Positions 1 through 9,695 of a stretch of DNA of 64,000 nt are shown piece by piece. Position 1 is the first letter of the stretch. Every line of letters starts with the position of its first letter. The notes below the pieces were generated by a model. That model had not been told where the DNA came from. It ran no database searches and saw only the letters and a list, made by a program, of their open reading frames with translations. This DNA comes from JAKZVK01 sp965248255 (GTDB taxonomy: Bacteria > Acidobacteriota > Terriglobia > Bryobacterales > UBA6623): positions 1,922,001-1,986,000 of the forward strand of contig CBDFIW010000004.1 of NCBI GenBank assembly GCA_965248255.1, in the 5' to 3' direction. Position numbers and translations under genes: made by a program.

Positions 1-2
1 CC

Positions 3-1976
3 TTGCTCGCGCAACCCTTGGGGCTCCATGACGTGCTAGCCCGCCCGATCCTCGCCCCTCGCCAGCCTTTGGTCGAAGTCCAGGCTTATACCGCGGCCAA
101 CGTCCCGGTTTTGCCCACGTTCAGCACGGCCGGGCAGTGGCAAGCGTATGCCCGGCGTATCCGGGAAGAGACGCTGGACAAGGTTGTTTTTCGAGGCGAA
201 GCCGCTCGCTGGCGGGACGCTGACACTCGGGTCGAGTGGCTGGAGACGATCCCAGGCGGCCTGGGGTATCGCATCAAGAAACTGCGCTTCGAAGCGGTGC
301 CGGGCTTGTGGGTTCCCGCGCTGCTGTATGAACCGGAAGGACTTCAGGGCAAAGTCCCCGTGGTGCTCAACGTGAACGGGCACGCGAGAACGGGCACAGC
401 GACCGACTACAAGCAAGAACGGTGCATCAACCTGGTCAAGCGCGGCATGCTGGCCCTCAATGTCGAGTGGTTCGGCATGGGCCAGCTCAATACGCCGGGC
501 TTCGTGCACTATCGGCTCAATCAGCTCGACCTAGCCGGCGCCAGCGGGGTCGGGCTTTTCTATTTGTCGATGAAGCGCTCGATCGACTTGCTGCTGTCGC
601 ACGCCAACGCAGATCCCGAGCGCGTGGCGGTCGCGGGACTCTCCGGCGGCGGCTGGCAAACGATTTTCATCAGCGCGCTCGATGAGAGAGTACGGTTGGC
701 GAACCCCGTGGCGGGCTACTCGAGCTTCGTGACTCGTGCGCAGTTTCCGGAGATGGACCTGGGCGATTCGGAGCAAACGCCCTCCGACCTGGCGACTGTT
801 GCCGATTACACGCACCTGACCGCGCTGCGCGCGCCGCGTCCCACGTTGATCACCCACAACGCGCGCGATACTTGCTGCTTTCGGGCCGACTATGCCCTCG
901 GGCCTCTCGTACGAGCAGCACACCCGGCCTTTGCGCTCTTCGGCAAGCAACACCACCTTCGCAGCCACGTCAATTTCGATCCCGGCCACAACTACGGCGC
1001 CGACAACCGGGAAGCGTTTTATCGGCTGCTGGGCGACTTCTTCTACGGCGGGAGTGCGGACTTCCCCGTGGCGGAAATCTCCTCGACGGAGGAATTGAAG
1101 ACGGCCAAGGAGCTACATGTCGAGCTGCCCGCCGACAACACCGACTTCCACAAGATGGCTCTCGAGTTGAGCGAGAACCTGCCGCGGGAGTCCGACCTGC
1201 CGGCGAATCGAACGGCGGCCCTCGAGTGGCAGAAAGCAGGCCGTTCGCGGCTGCGCGAGATCGTTGCGGCCAACGACTTCGCGGTGGAGCCGGTTCAAGC
1301 CGGGCAGGAGCGGCAGGGTGATACGGAAATCACTCGTTGGCGGATCAGACTCGACGGCGACTGGACCGTGCCCGCGGTTGAGCTGACTGGCGACAGGGCC
1401 GCCGGGACCGTGCTTCTCGTAGCCGACGGCGGCCGCGCGAGCCTGGCTGGCGAGGCAAGGCGGTTTCTGGCAGAAGGGCGGCGCGTGGTCGCAGTCGATC
1501 CCTTCTATTTCGGTGAATCGAAGATTGAGAAGCGAGACTTCTTGTTCGCGTTGCTGCTCTCCTCACTGGGCGATCGGCCTCTGGGGATCCAAGCAAGCCA
1601 GCTCGGAGCGGTTGCCTCGTGGTTGCGGCAACGCCACGGCGATCCGGTCAGCGTAGTGGCCGTGGGACCGAGAACCAGCCTGATCGCACTGATCGCCGCG
1701 GCGCTTCATCCCGAGTCGATCGCCGGACTCGAGCTGGACGAATCGTTCGGCAGTCTGAGGGAGATCATCGAACGTGACCTGACGGCGCGGCAGGTTCCGG
1801 AACTGTTCTGCTTCGGCCTGCTCGAAGCTTTTGACATCAAGCAGCTAACGGCCCTGGTCGCACCGCGGCCGGTCACCTTCGCGGCGCCGACGCAACGGGC
1901 CAAAAAGGAGCTCGCGGCCCTTCGCGCTTACTACGGCGTGCTGGGCGCGGACTTCGATCCATTGACCGGAAAGTAA
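3..1976 (+). CDS. Two-domain alpha/beta hydrolase, acetylxylan-esterase-like (5' end probably cut by window)
   Basis: The reading frame is open to the window edge, so the true start, and probably an export signal, lies outside. The N-terminal half is an alpha/beta hydrolase: nucleophile motif AGLSGGGWQ with Ser214, acid candidate Asp289 (ARDTCC) and His329 in DPGHNYG (residue numbers from base 3). This resembles acetyl-xylan-esterase/dipeptidyl-peptidase-like hydrolases that remove acyl groups from sugars. The C-terminal half (about 440-650) again has a hydrolase-like beta-alpha pattern (TVLLVADGG, VVAVGPRTSLIAL), but the glycines around its serine are gone, so it is probably non-catalytic. 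The stop lies 20 bp before the alcohol dehydrogenase start, consistent with one transcript. The fold is clear; the substrate is not. Confidence 0.75.
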   Translation: MLAQPLGLHDVLARPILAPRQPLVEVQAYTAANVPVLPTFSTAGQWQAYARRIREETLDKVVFRGEAARWRDADTRVEWLETIPGGLGYRIKKLRFEAVPGLWVPALLYEPEGLQGKVPVVLNVNGHARTGTATDYKQERCINLVKRGMLALNVEWFGMGQLNTPGFVHYRLNQLDLAGASGVGLFYLSMKRSIDLLLSHANADPERVAVAGLSGGGWQTIFISALDERVRLANPVAGYSSFVTRAQFPEMDLGDSEQTPSDLATVADYTHLTALRAPRPTLITHNARDTCCFRADYALGPLVRAAHPAFALFGKQHHLRSHVNFDPGHNYGADNREAFYRLLGDFFYGGSADFPVAEISSTEELKTAKELHVELPADNTDFHKMALELSENLPRESDLPANRTAALEWQKAGRSRLREIVAANDFAVEPVQAGQERQGDTEITRWRIRLDGDWTVPAVELTGDRAAGTVLLVADGGRASLAGEARRFLAEGRRVVAVDPFYFGESKIEKRDFLFALLLSSLGDRPLGIQASQLGAVASWLRQRHGDPVSVVAVGPRTSLIALIAAALHPESIAGLELDESFGSLREIIERDLTARQVPELFCFGLLEAFDIKQLTALVAPRPVTFAAPTQRAKKELAALRAYYGVLGADFDPLTGK

Positions 1977-1996
1977 GGTCTACGGAGGATGGCAGA

Positions 1997-3106
1997 GTGA
2001 TGCGAATGAAAGCCGCCCTTTCGCGTGAAGTGAATCAGTTGACGATCGAGGAGGTCGAGCTGGCTCCTCCCAAGGACACCGAAGTGCTGGTCCGTATGCA
2101 GGCGGCCGGCGTGTGCCATTCCGACCTGCACACCTATCGTGGCGAGTTGCGCGCGACCCCTCCGCTGGTGCTGGGCCACGAGGGCGCCGGGATCGTCGAA
2201 GCCGTCGGCAGCCGCGTGAGCCGCGTCAAGAAGGGCGACCGCGTGATGGTCAACTGGCTGCCGGCTTGCGAAACATGCGCGCGTTGCCTCAACGGCCGCC
2301 AAAACCTTTGCGAACGCTTCGTCGACACGACTTTCAAAGCGATGCTGCTCGACGGCACTTCGAGGCTCAAAACGCTCGACGGGATGACGCTCAAGCACAT
2401 GCTCAGCGCCGCCACCATGGCCGAGTATGCCGTGATCGACGAAGCGAGCGCGATTCCGTTTCCCGAAGATGTTCCGTTCGAAGTGGCCGCGGTGACCGGC
2501 TGCGCTGTGGCAACCGGGGTCGGAGCGGTCATCAATACCGCGAAAGCCCGGCCGGGGCTGCCGGCGGCGGTCATTGGTTGCGGCGGCATCGGGCTCAGCG
2601 CGATTCAGGGCTGCAAGCTGGCCGGGTCGAACCCGATCGTCGCAGTCGACGTGATGCAGAGCAAGCTCGACTTCGCAAAACAACTGGGGGCCACCCACGT
2701 CATCAACGCCAAAGAAGCCGACGCCGTCGAAACCCTGCGCGAGATGACCGGCGGCGGCCCGGAGTACGTCTTCGACAGCGTAGGCTCGGCGGGAACGATC
2801 GCCCAGGCACTACAGGCCGCACGACCCGGCGGCACGGCGACGGTCATGGGCCTGCACGCCGCCAAGGTGGATGTACCGATCGCGGCCGGCGTCCTCGTGC
2901 TGCACAACAAGCGGCTGCTGGGGTCGTTTGTCGGCTCGGTTCGCCCGCGCCTCGACCTGCCCATGCTGGCCGAGCTGTACCGCGCGGGCAAGTTGCAACT
3001 CGACGACCTGATCACCAAGCGCTATCCGCTCGACGGCCTGCCGCAAGCTTTCGACGACATGGAGGCCGGCAAAGTGGCCCGCGGCGTGCTGGTGTTTGAC
3101 TCGTAG
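1997..3106 (+). CDS. Zinc-dependent alcohol dehydrogenase (MDR family)
   Basis: This is a medium-chain dehydrogenase/reductase that would oxidise an alcohol or reduce an aldehyde with NAD(P). Catalytic-zinc residues are visible as Cys40 (GVCHSD) and the His61-Glu62 pair (GHEGAG). The structural-zinc cysteines are 91, 94, 97 and 105 (CETCARC...C). The Rossmann loop reads VIGCGGIGLSA. At 369 aa the length is normal for the family. An SD-like ggagg at 1984-1988 precedes GTG 1997 and ATG 2000; either start is possible. It lies directly downstream of the esterase-like gene and converges on the next gene with a 20-bp gap. The substrate is unknown. Confidence 0.9.
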   Translation: MMRMKAALSREVNQLTIEEVELAPPKDTEVLVRMQAAGVCHSDLHTYRGELRATPPLVLGHEGAGIVEAVGSRVSRVKKGDRVMVNWLPACETCARCLNGRQNLCERFVDTTFKAMLLDGTSRLKTLDGMTLKHMLSAATMAEYAVIDEASAIPFPEDVPFEVAAVTGCAVATGVGAVINTAKARPGLPAAVIGCGGIGLSAIQGCKLAGSNPIVAVDVMQSKLDFAKQLGATHVINAKEADAVETLREMTGGGPEYVFDSVGSAGTIAQALQAARPGGTATVMGLHAAKVDVPIAAGVLVLHNKRLLGSFVGSVRPRLDLPMLAELYRAGKLQLDDLITKRYPLDGLPQAFDDMEAGKVARGVLVFDS

Positions 3107-3126
3107 TGGGCACGCTTCTGACCCGG

Positions 3127-5536
3127 CTAGCGTCCTTCGATCAGGTCGTCAAGTTCGTGCGGATACTCGATCACCGGGTGGTCGTCGGTCACGATCCATC
3201 CCGATGCGTCCCATCGCAAGCGAGGGTGATCGACCGCCGCGCGAACGGCGTCGGCATCCCGGGTCTTCTCGAAGGTGCGGATCTCTCGCCAAAGGGGATC
3301 GTCACGGTTGCCCTCGAAGCGCTCCCTCAGGGTTCCTCCGTCCAACGCAAGAGGGCTTTCCGCCAAGACCAGCAGGTACCCTCCGAAGAAGGATTCTCCA
3401 TAGGGAAAAACACTCGCCGCCGTCTCGCGCATGGAGCGCTTCTGAGCTTCAGTCCCGCGCGAATACAGGCAGAACACCCCACCCGGCCGCAGGCGGCTGC
3501 GGACGAGCAAAAAGAACTCTCGAGAGTTCAAAACGCCGGAGCCCGCCTGTTTCAAGTAAAGGGGCTGCGTGACGATCAGATCGTAGCTCTGTTTGTTCAA
3601 AGCCAGACCGGTGCGGGCGTCCTGCCAGAATAGACGGATCTTGGGGTTTTCCAACGCATGCAGCGTCCCCTCGGGATAGATCTCGTGAAAATGCCGCAGG
3701 CCCCGATTGATCTCGTACGTGTCGACGCGCCGCAAGGAGTTCAGCTTCGCCAACGTCGCCGAGGTAATCCCCGTACCGAGGCCGATAACGCAGGCGTCAC
3801 GAATCTCCGCGCCGGGGTGGCTCAGCACGGGGCACACGGCGATGCGCCAGTTGTTGGTCCCCACATGGTCGTTGTTGGTGGATAGTTTCGAATGCCACAA
3901 CCCATTCCAGAACGTGTTCCCTTGCGCGTCGACGCCAACCACCCCGTCTCGGCCGAAGAAAAGCCGGGGCCGTGACGACTCGGAGGAAAGGTCGAGCGCG
4001 AACCCAAGTCCCACGATCAATATGTTGAGTGCCGAAAAATACGCCCAGCCCGGAACACCCGGCCGACGCACAGGGGTGGCGCGCCGCGCCCAATAGGCTT
4101 GCAGCTCGAACACAACCAGGGCTAAAACAACAAGCAGAGCGACGACGTGCATTTCGTAGCCCACCAGGACGATGACCACGATACCCAAGCACGAGCCCAA
4201 CGTGTTCCAGGCGTACACGCGCCCGACGTCGCGGCCCCAGCTCTTGGCATGCTCCGAGGTGGCCCTGGCAAACAGATAACCAAAGAAAACGCAAGGCAGG
4301 AAGTGGTAGGAGAAGGCAATCAAGAACCCGGCCGCGGCACGGGCGGAGGTGAACGAGCCGCCCATCAGTTCGCTGCCGTTAGCCCAATGGAAGAAAGCCG
4401 CAATGCCGGCGGCCGGCAGAAGCTGGCGGGTCTTTTCCAAGGCCGTCCGCCCGGGGGCTCGGTGGCTTCTCGCCATGTGGATAAGAAAGGCAAAGCAATA
4501 GGCGAAGAGCCCGGCGCCTAGGAGCCCCGGCACGGATCGATATAACCCCAGAAGAGGTAGCGCCAACGCGCCGGCACACCATCCGAGCGCGCTGTTGACC
4601 GTCAGCTGGACCCGCCCGGAGCTCAGCGCGGCCCCAAGGCTCCAGGCCGCGAGAAAACCGGTCAGCACGCCGGCGAACGTGTAGGGCAGGGGCTCAAACT
4701 CGAGGGCGAAGAGTCGAAACAAGACCATCTCGTAGCCCAGCGAGCAAAACCCTAACCCGAACAAGAGTACCTCCACCGGAGCAATTCCCGGCCGGCGTCC
4801 GGGAGCCCTTGCTTCCGCGGTGGAGGGGACCGGCAGCTCGGGGCCGACCAGCGGCCCGGCCCGGCGGACCTTGGAACTCCAGTCCAGCAGCAGCAGCACC
4901 AGCGCCGCGGTCAGGCTCATTGCAATCGCCGGCACCATCGATGCCGTTGTAACCGAACCTCGGGATCAGATAGAAGCTCGCCGCGACTGCCCCGGCGACA
5001 CTGCCGAACGTGTTGCAGAAGAACACCAACCCCAGCACGCGCGGGTTCTGTAGCCGGAGGCTGCGCTGGCAAGTCTCGCTCGCCAACGGTATCGTCGCGC
5101 CCATCACCATGCAAGGCGCCAGAAGAATCACCCCGGAACTGAGCGCAAACAAGAGCGAGATTGGTATTCCGGAGGCGCCGGCCACAACTTGGAAACGGTA
5201 GATCGCGTCGGTCAAGTCACTGCGCAGCAAGAGGCAGACTCCGGTATTGAGAACGGCTAGAACTCCCTCCACCACGGCGAACGCGCGCAGAGCGTTCACG
5301 AGACGCTTGGCCCGGCGGGCCGTGATGATCGATCCGGCTCCGAGACCGAACATGAAGACCAGCACGACCAGCATTGAACTGATTGTCTCGCTGCCTCCCA
5401 GGAACCGCGTCAACGAGCGTTGCCACACAACCTCGTTGGCAAGCGCCGAGGCACCCGAGCAAAACAACGCGACCGCCACCCACAGTGCGGAAAGCAGGCT
5501 TCGCGGCTGGCTGCGACCGAAAAGGATTCCCGTCAT
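3127..5536 (-). pseudogene. Membrane-fused spermidine-synthase-like protein, split by a frameshift
   Basis: Two minus-strand frames together make one protein of about 800 aa. The N-terminal part (from ATG 5536) has hydrophobic helices typical of the membrane half of spermidine-synthase fusions, for example the segment holding MGATIPLASE. The second frame (4938-3127) carries more helices and then a methyltransferase-fold domain with SAM motif VIGLGTGITSATL, acidic YEINRG and DARTGL. Reading FGYNGI-MVPAIAMSL across 4939-4940 restores one protein if one extra base is removed there. Re-initiation at ATG 4938 giving two polypeptides is possible but less likely. The family transfers aminopropyl groups or has unknown substrates; activity here is doubtful. 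No clear Shine-Dalgarno precedes 5536. Confidence 0.7.
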
Positions 5537-5571
5537 CGTTGGATCAGCTGCGCAGCGCCATCGTGAACACG

Positions 5572-6233
5572 CTAAGGCCGGGGCCGGCCCGGCGCGAGGA
5601 TCGCTGCGCCCCACGGACGTTGAAGTTGGATCATCTGTTCTATCGTCTCGTAAACGCGGCGGCAGGTAGGGGAGTCGGACGGCTCCAGATTAGGATCGTC
5701 AAACTCCATCCGATCGCTCGAGAAGACGCCATGAAACAGAAGGTTCCTCATGTAGAACCGGCCGGCCTCATGATATCCAGCCACTCCCAGAACGTCGGCC
5801 GATCCTTCAGTCGTTCATCCCAGATCGCGGCACCCTGTTCGAGGCTCCTTCCGGTTCGAACTCCGAGCAGATTGAGCACAGACTGACTGACATCCACGTG
5901 TGAAGTGACCCAACGGACATAGCGAGTGGACGTCAGCGCCCGGGGAGCATGAAGAAATAGGGGGACTCCGAACGTATACTCGCTGAGCCGACCCACCCGC
6001 AGACTCGGCTCTTCCACCCGATTCCGAATCCCGTGGTCTCCCGTGACGACGATGACCGTACGGTCGAGGCTGCCGGTCTCTGGCAGCAGGTCTAGGACCT
6101 CTCCGAGCCACTGATCCTGAAGCGCCAGAATGTTCTTCCCCCGCGTCGCAAGATCCCTTTCCCGGCCATCACCGATGATGTCGTCCCAGCGCGCGTGGCC
6201 GATTTGCGGATAGAAAAGCGCAGCGAACGCCAA
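5572..6233 (-). pseudogene. Sulfatase/phosphatase-superfamily remnant (C-terminal part, frameshifted)
   Basis: The frame 6233-5748 encodes the C-terminal part of a membrane-type sulfatase/LTA-synthase-like enzyme: FAALFYPQIGHARW, then the metal-site segment VIVVTGDHGIRN and PLFLHAP. It runs out of frame near 5775 and continues in another frame as AGYHEAGRFYMRN to the stop at 5572. Upstream, the codon before TTG 6233 is a TGA, and related sequence (DRDGLLARRFLAQCD) seems to continue in a third frame to about 6390. The N-terminal catalytic half, with the nucleophile, is absent. The gene is therefore truncated with at least one and probably two frameshifts. It sits just upstream of the spermidine-synthase-like gene on the same strand, so the two may once have been an operon. 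Confidence 0.6.
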
Positions 6234-6408
6234 TCAGAAGACTGGCAGCGGCTCGCTACCCATTCTATCGTTCCGGCCCGCGTCAGGATCTGGGGGCTCC
6301 CATCGGCCGGGAAAGAGTCGCATTGAGCTAGGAAGCGCCGAGCCAGGAGCCCATCGCGATCCTGCGGCGATGTCTCGCTCCAAGGTCGTATACTGACCGA
6401 AAGGTTCG

Positions 6409-9400
6409 ATGAGAGTGCTTTCATCACTCCCCTTCGCCGCCGGCCGAGCGCTACTGCTCGCGGCGTTGGCATTGACTGGGGCATTGGCGGCAGCAGCAAC
6501 CGCGGAGAGTGACGGCTCCGTCGACTTCGGCTCCGACATCCGTCCACTCCTCTCGGACCGCTGTTTCGCGTGCCACGGGCCCGACGAATCGCAACGCAAA
6601 ACCAAGCTACGGTTTGATACCGAGGCAGGCGCCTTCACTGAACTCGCCGCGGGCGGTTTCGCCATCGTGCGCGGCGACCCGGAGAAAAGCGTGATGCTGC
6701 AGCGCATCGCCTCCGACGATCCGGCCCTGCGCATGCCGCCGGCCTATCTCGGTCACGAAAAGCTCTCCGACGCTGAAATCGAGCGCCTTCGCCGCTGGAT
6801 CGAGCAGGGCGGGGAGTGGCAGAAACACTGGTCCTTCAGCGCGCCGCGGCGTCCCGACTTGCCTGCGGTCGAGCAGTGGACGGTGGAGCAGCGGAAGTGG
6901 CCGCGCAACGCCATTGACCGCTTCGTCCTAGCCCGGCTCGAGCGGGAAGGGCTCAGCCCGTCGGAAGAGGCCGACCGGGCCACATTGATTCGCCGGCTGA
7001 CGCTCGACCTCACCGGTCTACCGCCGACGCCCTCCGAAGTCGATGCGTTCGTCGGAGACCGCTCGCCCGATGCTCTCTCGGGCGATGCTCCCTCGGACGA
7101 GGCCTACGAAAAGGTCGTCGACCGGCTTCTGGACTCGCGCCACTACGGCGAGAAGATGGCGTCCCATTGGCTCGACGCGGCGCGGTACGCCGATACCAAC
7201 GGCTACCAGTCCGACGGCGTGCGCAGCATGTGGCGGTGGCGCGATTGGGTGATCGACGCCTTCAACCGCAACATGCCGTTCGATCAGTTCACCATCGAGC
7301 AGATCGCTGGCGACTTGCTGCCGAACGCCACGCGCGACCAGATCATCGCCACCGGCTTCAACCGCAACCATCGCACCACCGCCGAGGGTGGCAGCGTTGA
7401 GGAGGAGTTTCGTGTCGAGTACGTTGCCGACCGTGTCGAGACGACCTCGACCGTCTGGCTCGGCCTGACCGTCGGTTGCGCCCGCTGCCACGACCACAAG
7501 TACGACCCCATCACGCAGAAGGAGTTCTATCAACTCTTCGCGTATTTCAACAACGTTCCCGAGCGCGGCCTGGTCTACAACTTCGGCAACGAGCACCCTT
7601 ACATCAAAGCGCCGACGCCCGAGCAAGAAACGAAGCTTGCTGAGCTGGACGAAGAGTTCGTCCGCACCGGCCGCGAGTTCCAAGCTCTGGAGCCGAAGAT
7701 CGCCCGATCGCAGAAAGCTTGGGAGAAGTGGCTGCGCAATGCGGGCACTGGCGACTGGACGCCTCGCGACGGGCTGATCCTGCACTTCAAGCTCGACGGT
7801 GATCTGCGCGAGGACACCGGCGTCTACCGTCGGCGCGAGTCTAGAAAGCCGCTCGAGAACCCCGACCCGGCCAAGCAGGTGCGCGCGGCGTTCGTTGATT
7901 CCGCGGATGATTCGGCGTTCGTCGAAGGGCGGGTCGGGCAGGCCGCCAGCCTCGACGGCAAAGGCCACATCGACGGCGGTCCGGGGTTCAAGCTCGACTT
8001 CCTCGACCCCTTCAGCTTCGCCGCCTGGATTCGGCCCACGTCGGCAAACGGCGCGATCCTGTCGAAGGCGGAGAGCTTTCGCACGGGCCAGGGACACGGG
8101 CTGTACCTTCGCGAGGGCAAAGTCTTCCTCTACGTCAACCGCCGCTGGACCGACATCAGCCTACGTCTGCAGACCGAGCGGGCGCTCGAGCTGAACCAGT
8201 GGCACCACGTGCTGGTCACCTACAACGGCCAGCGGGCGGCAAAGAACGTGCACATTTACATAAATGGCGAGGAGTGGGCCAAAGACGTTCTGTTCGACGA
8301 ACTCACCTACCCGTTCTCGACCAAAGAGCCGTTCCGCATCGGCGCGGGAGGCGGAGAGCCAGGCTTTGAGGGTTTGATCGATGACGTGCGGGTGTACGAT
8401 CGGGCGCTTTCGGCCGACGAGGCGTCGGCTCTGCCGCTGCTCAAGACTGTCGCCGAGATCGCGGCCATCGCGCCCAAGAAACGCACGCCGGCCCAAAGGC
8501 TCAAGATCCGCTTTGCCTTCCTGGACCTCGCCGCGCCGGACGAGGCGCAACTGGCCCGGCAGCGCCGCGGAGACGCGCAGCGCGAGCGGGACCTTTTCTA
8601 CGAGAGCATCCCCACGGTCATGGTGATGAAGGAGAGCGAGACACCGCGTGATGCGTTCGTGCTGCGGCGGGGCGCCTACGACGCGCCAGGCGCGAAGGTC
8701 ACCCCCGGCGTGCCGGCGATCCTGCCGCCGTTGCGAGAGGGTTGGGAAAACAATCGCCTCGGGCTGGCGCGCTGGTTGGTGGACCCGTCGAACCCTCTGA
8801 CAGCCCGTGTTACGGTCAATCGCTTCTGGCAGAATTTTCTTGGCGTCGGTCTAGTTAGGACCGTGGAGGATTTTGGCACCCAGGGCGAGCGGCCGGTCCA
8901 TCCCGAATTGCTCGACTGGCTGGCCGCCGAGTTCGTCGAGAGTGGCTGGAACGTGAAGGGCCTGCTGAAGACCATCGTGATGAGCGCCACCTACCGGCAG
9001 GCCTCGAAGGTCACGCCGGAGCTGATCGAGAAGGACCCCGAGAACCGCTTGCTGGCCCGCGGGCCGCGCTATCGTCTGCCAGCAGGGACGATTCGCGACC
9101 AGGCGCTGGCCGTGTCAGGCTTGCTGGTTGGCGAGATCGGCGGACCGCCGGTCAAGCCCTATCAGCCGCCGGGGCTTTGGGAGGAGTTGACCTTCGCCGA
9201 CGCTAAGTACGAGCGCGACGAGGGAGACAAGCTCTACCGCCGAAGCCTCTACACGTATTGGAAGCGTACGGTCGCGCCCCCGGCCATGATGGCGTTCGAC
9301 GCCAGCGACCGCGAGACCTGCACCCTGCGCGAAACGCGGACGAACACGCCGCTGCAGGCGCTCAACTTGATGAATGACGTGACGTACGTCGAGGCTGCGC

Positions 9401-9693
9401 GTAAGCTCGCCGAGCGGATGATGAGGGAAGGCGGCGCGAGCCCCGAGGAACGTATCGCCCATGGGTTTCGATTAGCGATGGCGCGTACACCCCTGCCGAA
9501 GGAGAACTCCGTTCTGCACGGCGTCTACGAGCGCTTTCTCGATAAGTATGTTGAGGATCCCGACACGGCGGTCGAGCTTCTCGCCGAGGGCGAGTCGGAG
9601 TACGATGAGTTACTCGACCCGGCTGAGTTGGCCTCATACGCCGGAATCGCCAGCCTGATCCTCAACCTCGACGAGACGATCACGAAGGAGTGA
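6409..9693 (+). CDS. Secreted PSCyt1/DUF1549-LamG-DUF1553 protein
   Basis: A signal peptide (about residues 1-32) is followed by a cytochrome-c-like heme motif CFACH (52-56) in a planctomycete-cytochrome domain. DUF1549 follows (about 150-380, with a C-x2-C-H pattern in GCARCHDHKYDP). A concanavalin/LamG-type insertion (about 448-665, DGLILHFKLDG) comes next, then DUF1553 (about 760-1030, NPLTARVTVNRFWQ). At 1094 aa it is long because of the LamG insert. An SD-like aaagg (6399-6403) precedes ATG 6409, and TATACT at 6391-6396 could be a -10 box. The protein is probably periplasmic or outer-surface. The family is abundant in Planctomycetota, Verrucomicrobiota and Acidobacteriota with no settled biochemical role. 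It is translationally coupled to the following DUF1501 gene, its usual partner. Confidence 0.9.
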   Translation: MRVLSSLPFAAGRALLLAALALTGALAAAATAESDGSVDFGSDIRPLLSDRCFACHGPDESQRKTKLRFDTEAGAFTELAAGGFAIVRGDPEKSVMLQRIASDDPALRMPPAYLGHEKLSDAEIERLRRWIEQGGEWQKHWSFSAPRRPDLPAVEQWTVEQRKWPRNAIDRFVLARLEREGLSPSEEADRATLIRRLTLDLTGLPPTPSEVDAFVGDRSPDALSGDAPSDEAYEKVVDRLLDSRHYGEKMASHWLDAARYADTNGYQSDGVRSMWRWRDWVIDAFNRNMPFDQFTIEQIAGDLLPNATRDQIIATGFNRNHRTTAEGGSVEEEFRVEYVADRVETTSTVWLGLTVGCARCHDHKYDPITQKEFYQLFAYFNNVPERGLVYNFGNEHPYIKAPTPEQETKLAELDEEFVRTGREFQALEPKIARSQKAWEKWLRNAGTGDWTPRDGLILHFKLDGDLREDTGVYRRRESRKPLENPDPAKQVRAAFVDSADDSAFVEGRVGQAASLDGKGHIDGGPGFKLDFLDPFSFAAWIRPTSANGAILSKAESFRTGQGHGLYLREGKVFLYVNRRWTDISLRLQTERALELNQWHHVLVTYNGQRAAKNVHIYINGEEWAKDVLFDELTYPFSTKEPFRIGAGGGEPGFEGLIDDVRVYDRALSADEASALPLLKTVAEIAAIAPKKRTPAQRLKIRFAFLDLAAPDEAQLARQRRGDAQRERDLFYESIPTVMVMKESETPRDAFVLRRGAYDAPGAKVTPGVPAILPPLREGWENNRLGLARWLVDPSNPLTARVTVNRFWQNFLGVGLVRTVEDFGTQGERPVHPELLDWLAAEFVESGWNVKGLLKTIVMSATYRQASKVTPELIEKDPENRLLARGPRYRLPAGTIRDQALAVSGLLVGEIGGPPVKPYQPPGLWEELTFADAKYERDEGDKLYRRSLYTYWKRTVAPPAMMAFDASDRETCTLRETRTNTPLQALNLMNDVTYVEAARKLAERMMREGGASPEERIAHGFRLAMARTPLPKENSVLHGVYERFLDKYVEDPDTAVELLAEGESEYDELLDPAELASYAGIASLILNLDETITKE

Positions 9694-9695
9694 GC

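Noticed and set aside
4694..4938. Two real overlapping genes for the spermidine-synthase-like protein
   Set aside because: The two frames complete one known domain architecture at a single base, and the N-terminal frame turns into non-family sequence after the junction.
7018..8097. Long antisense frame opposite the DUF1549 gene (others at 1931-2698, 30295-31209, 37338-38249)
   Set aside because: Typical shadows of GC-rich genes; low complexity, no motifs, and opposite to clear genes.
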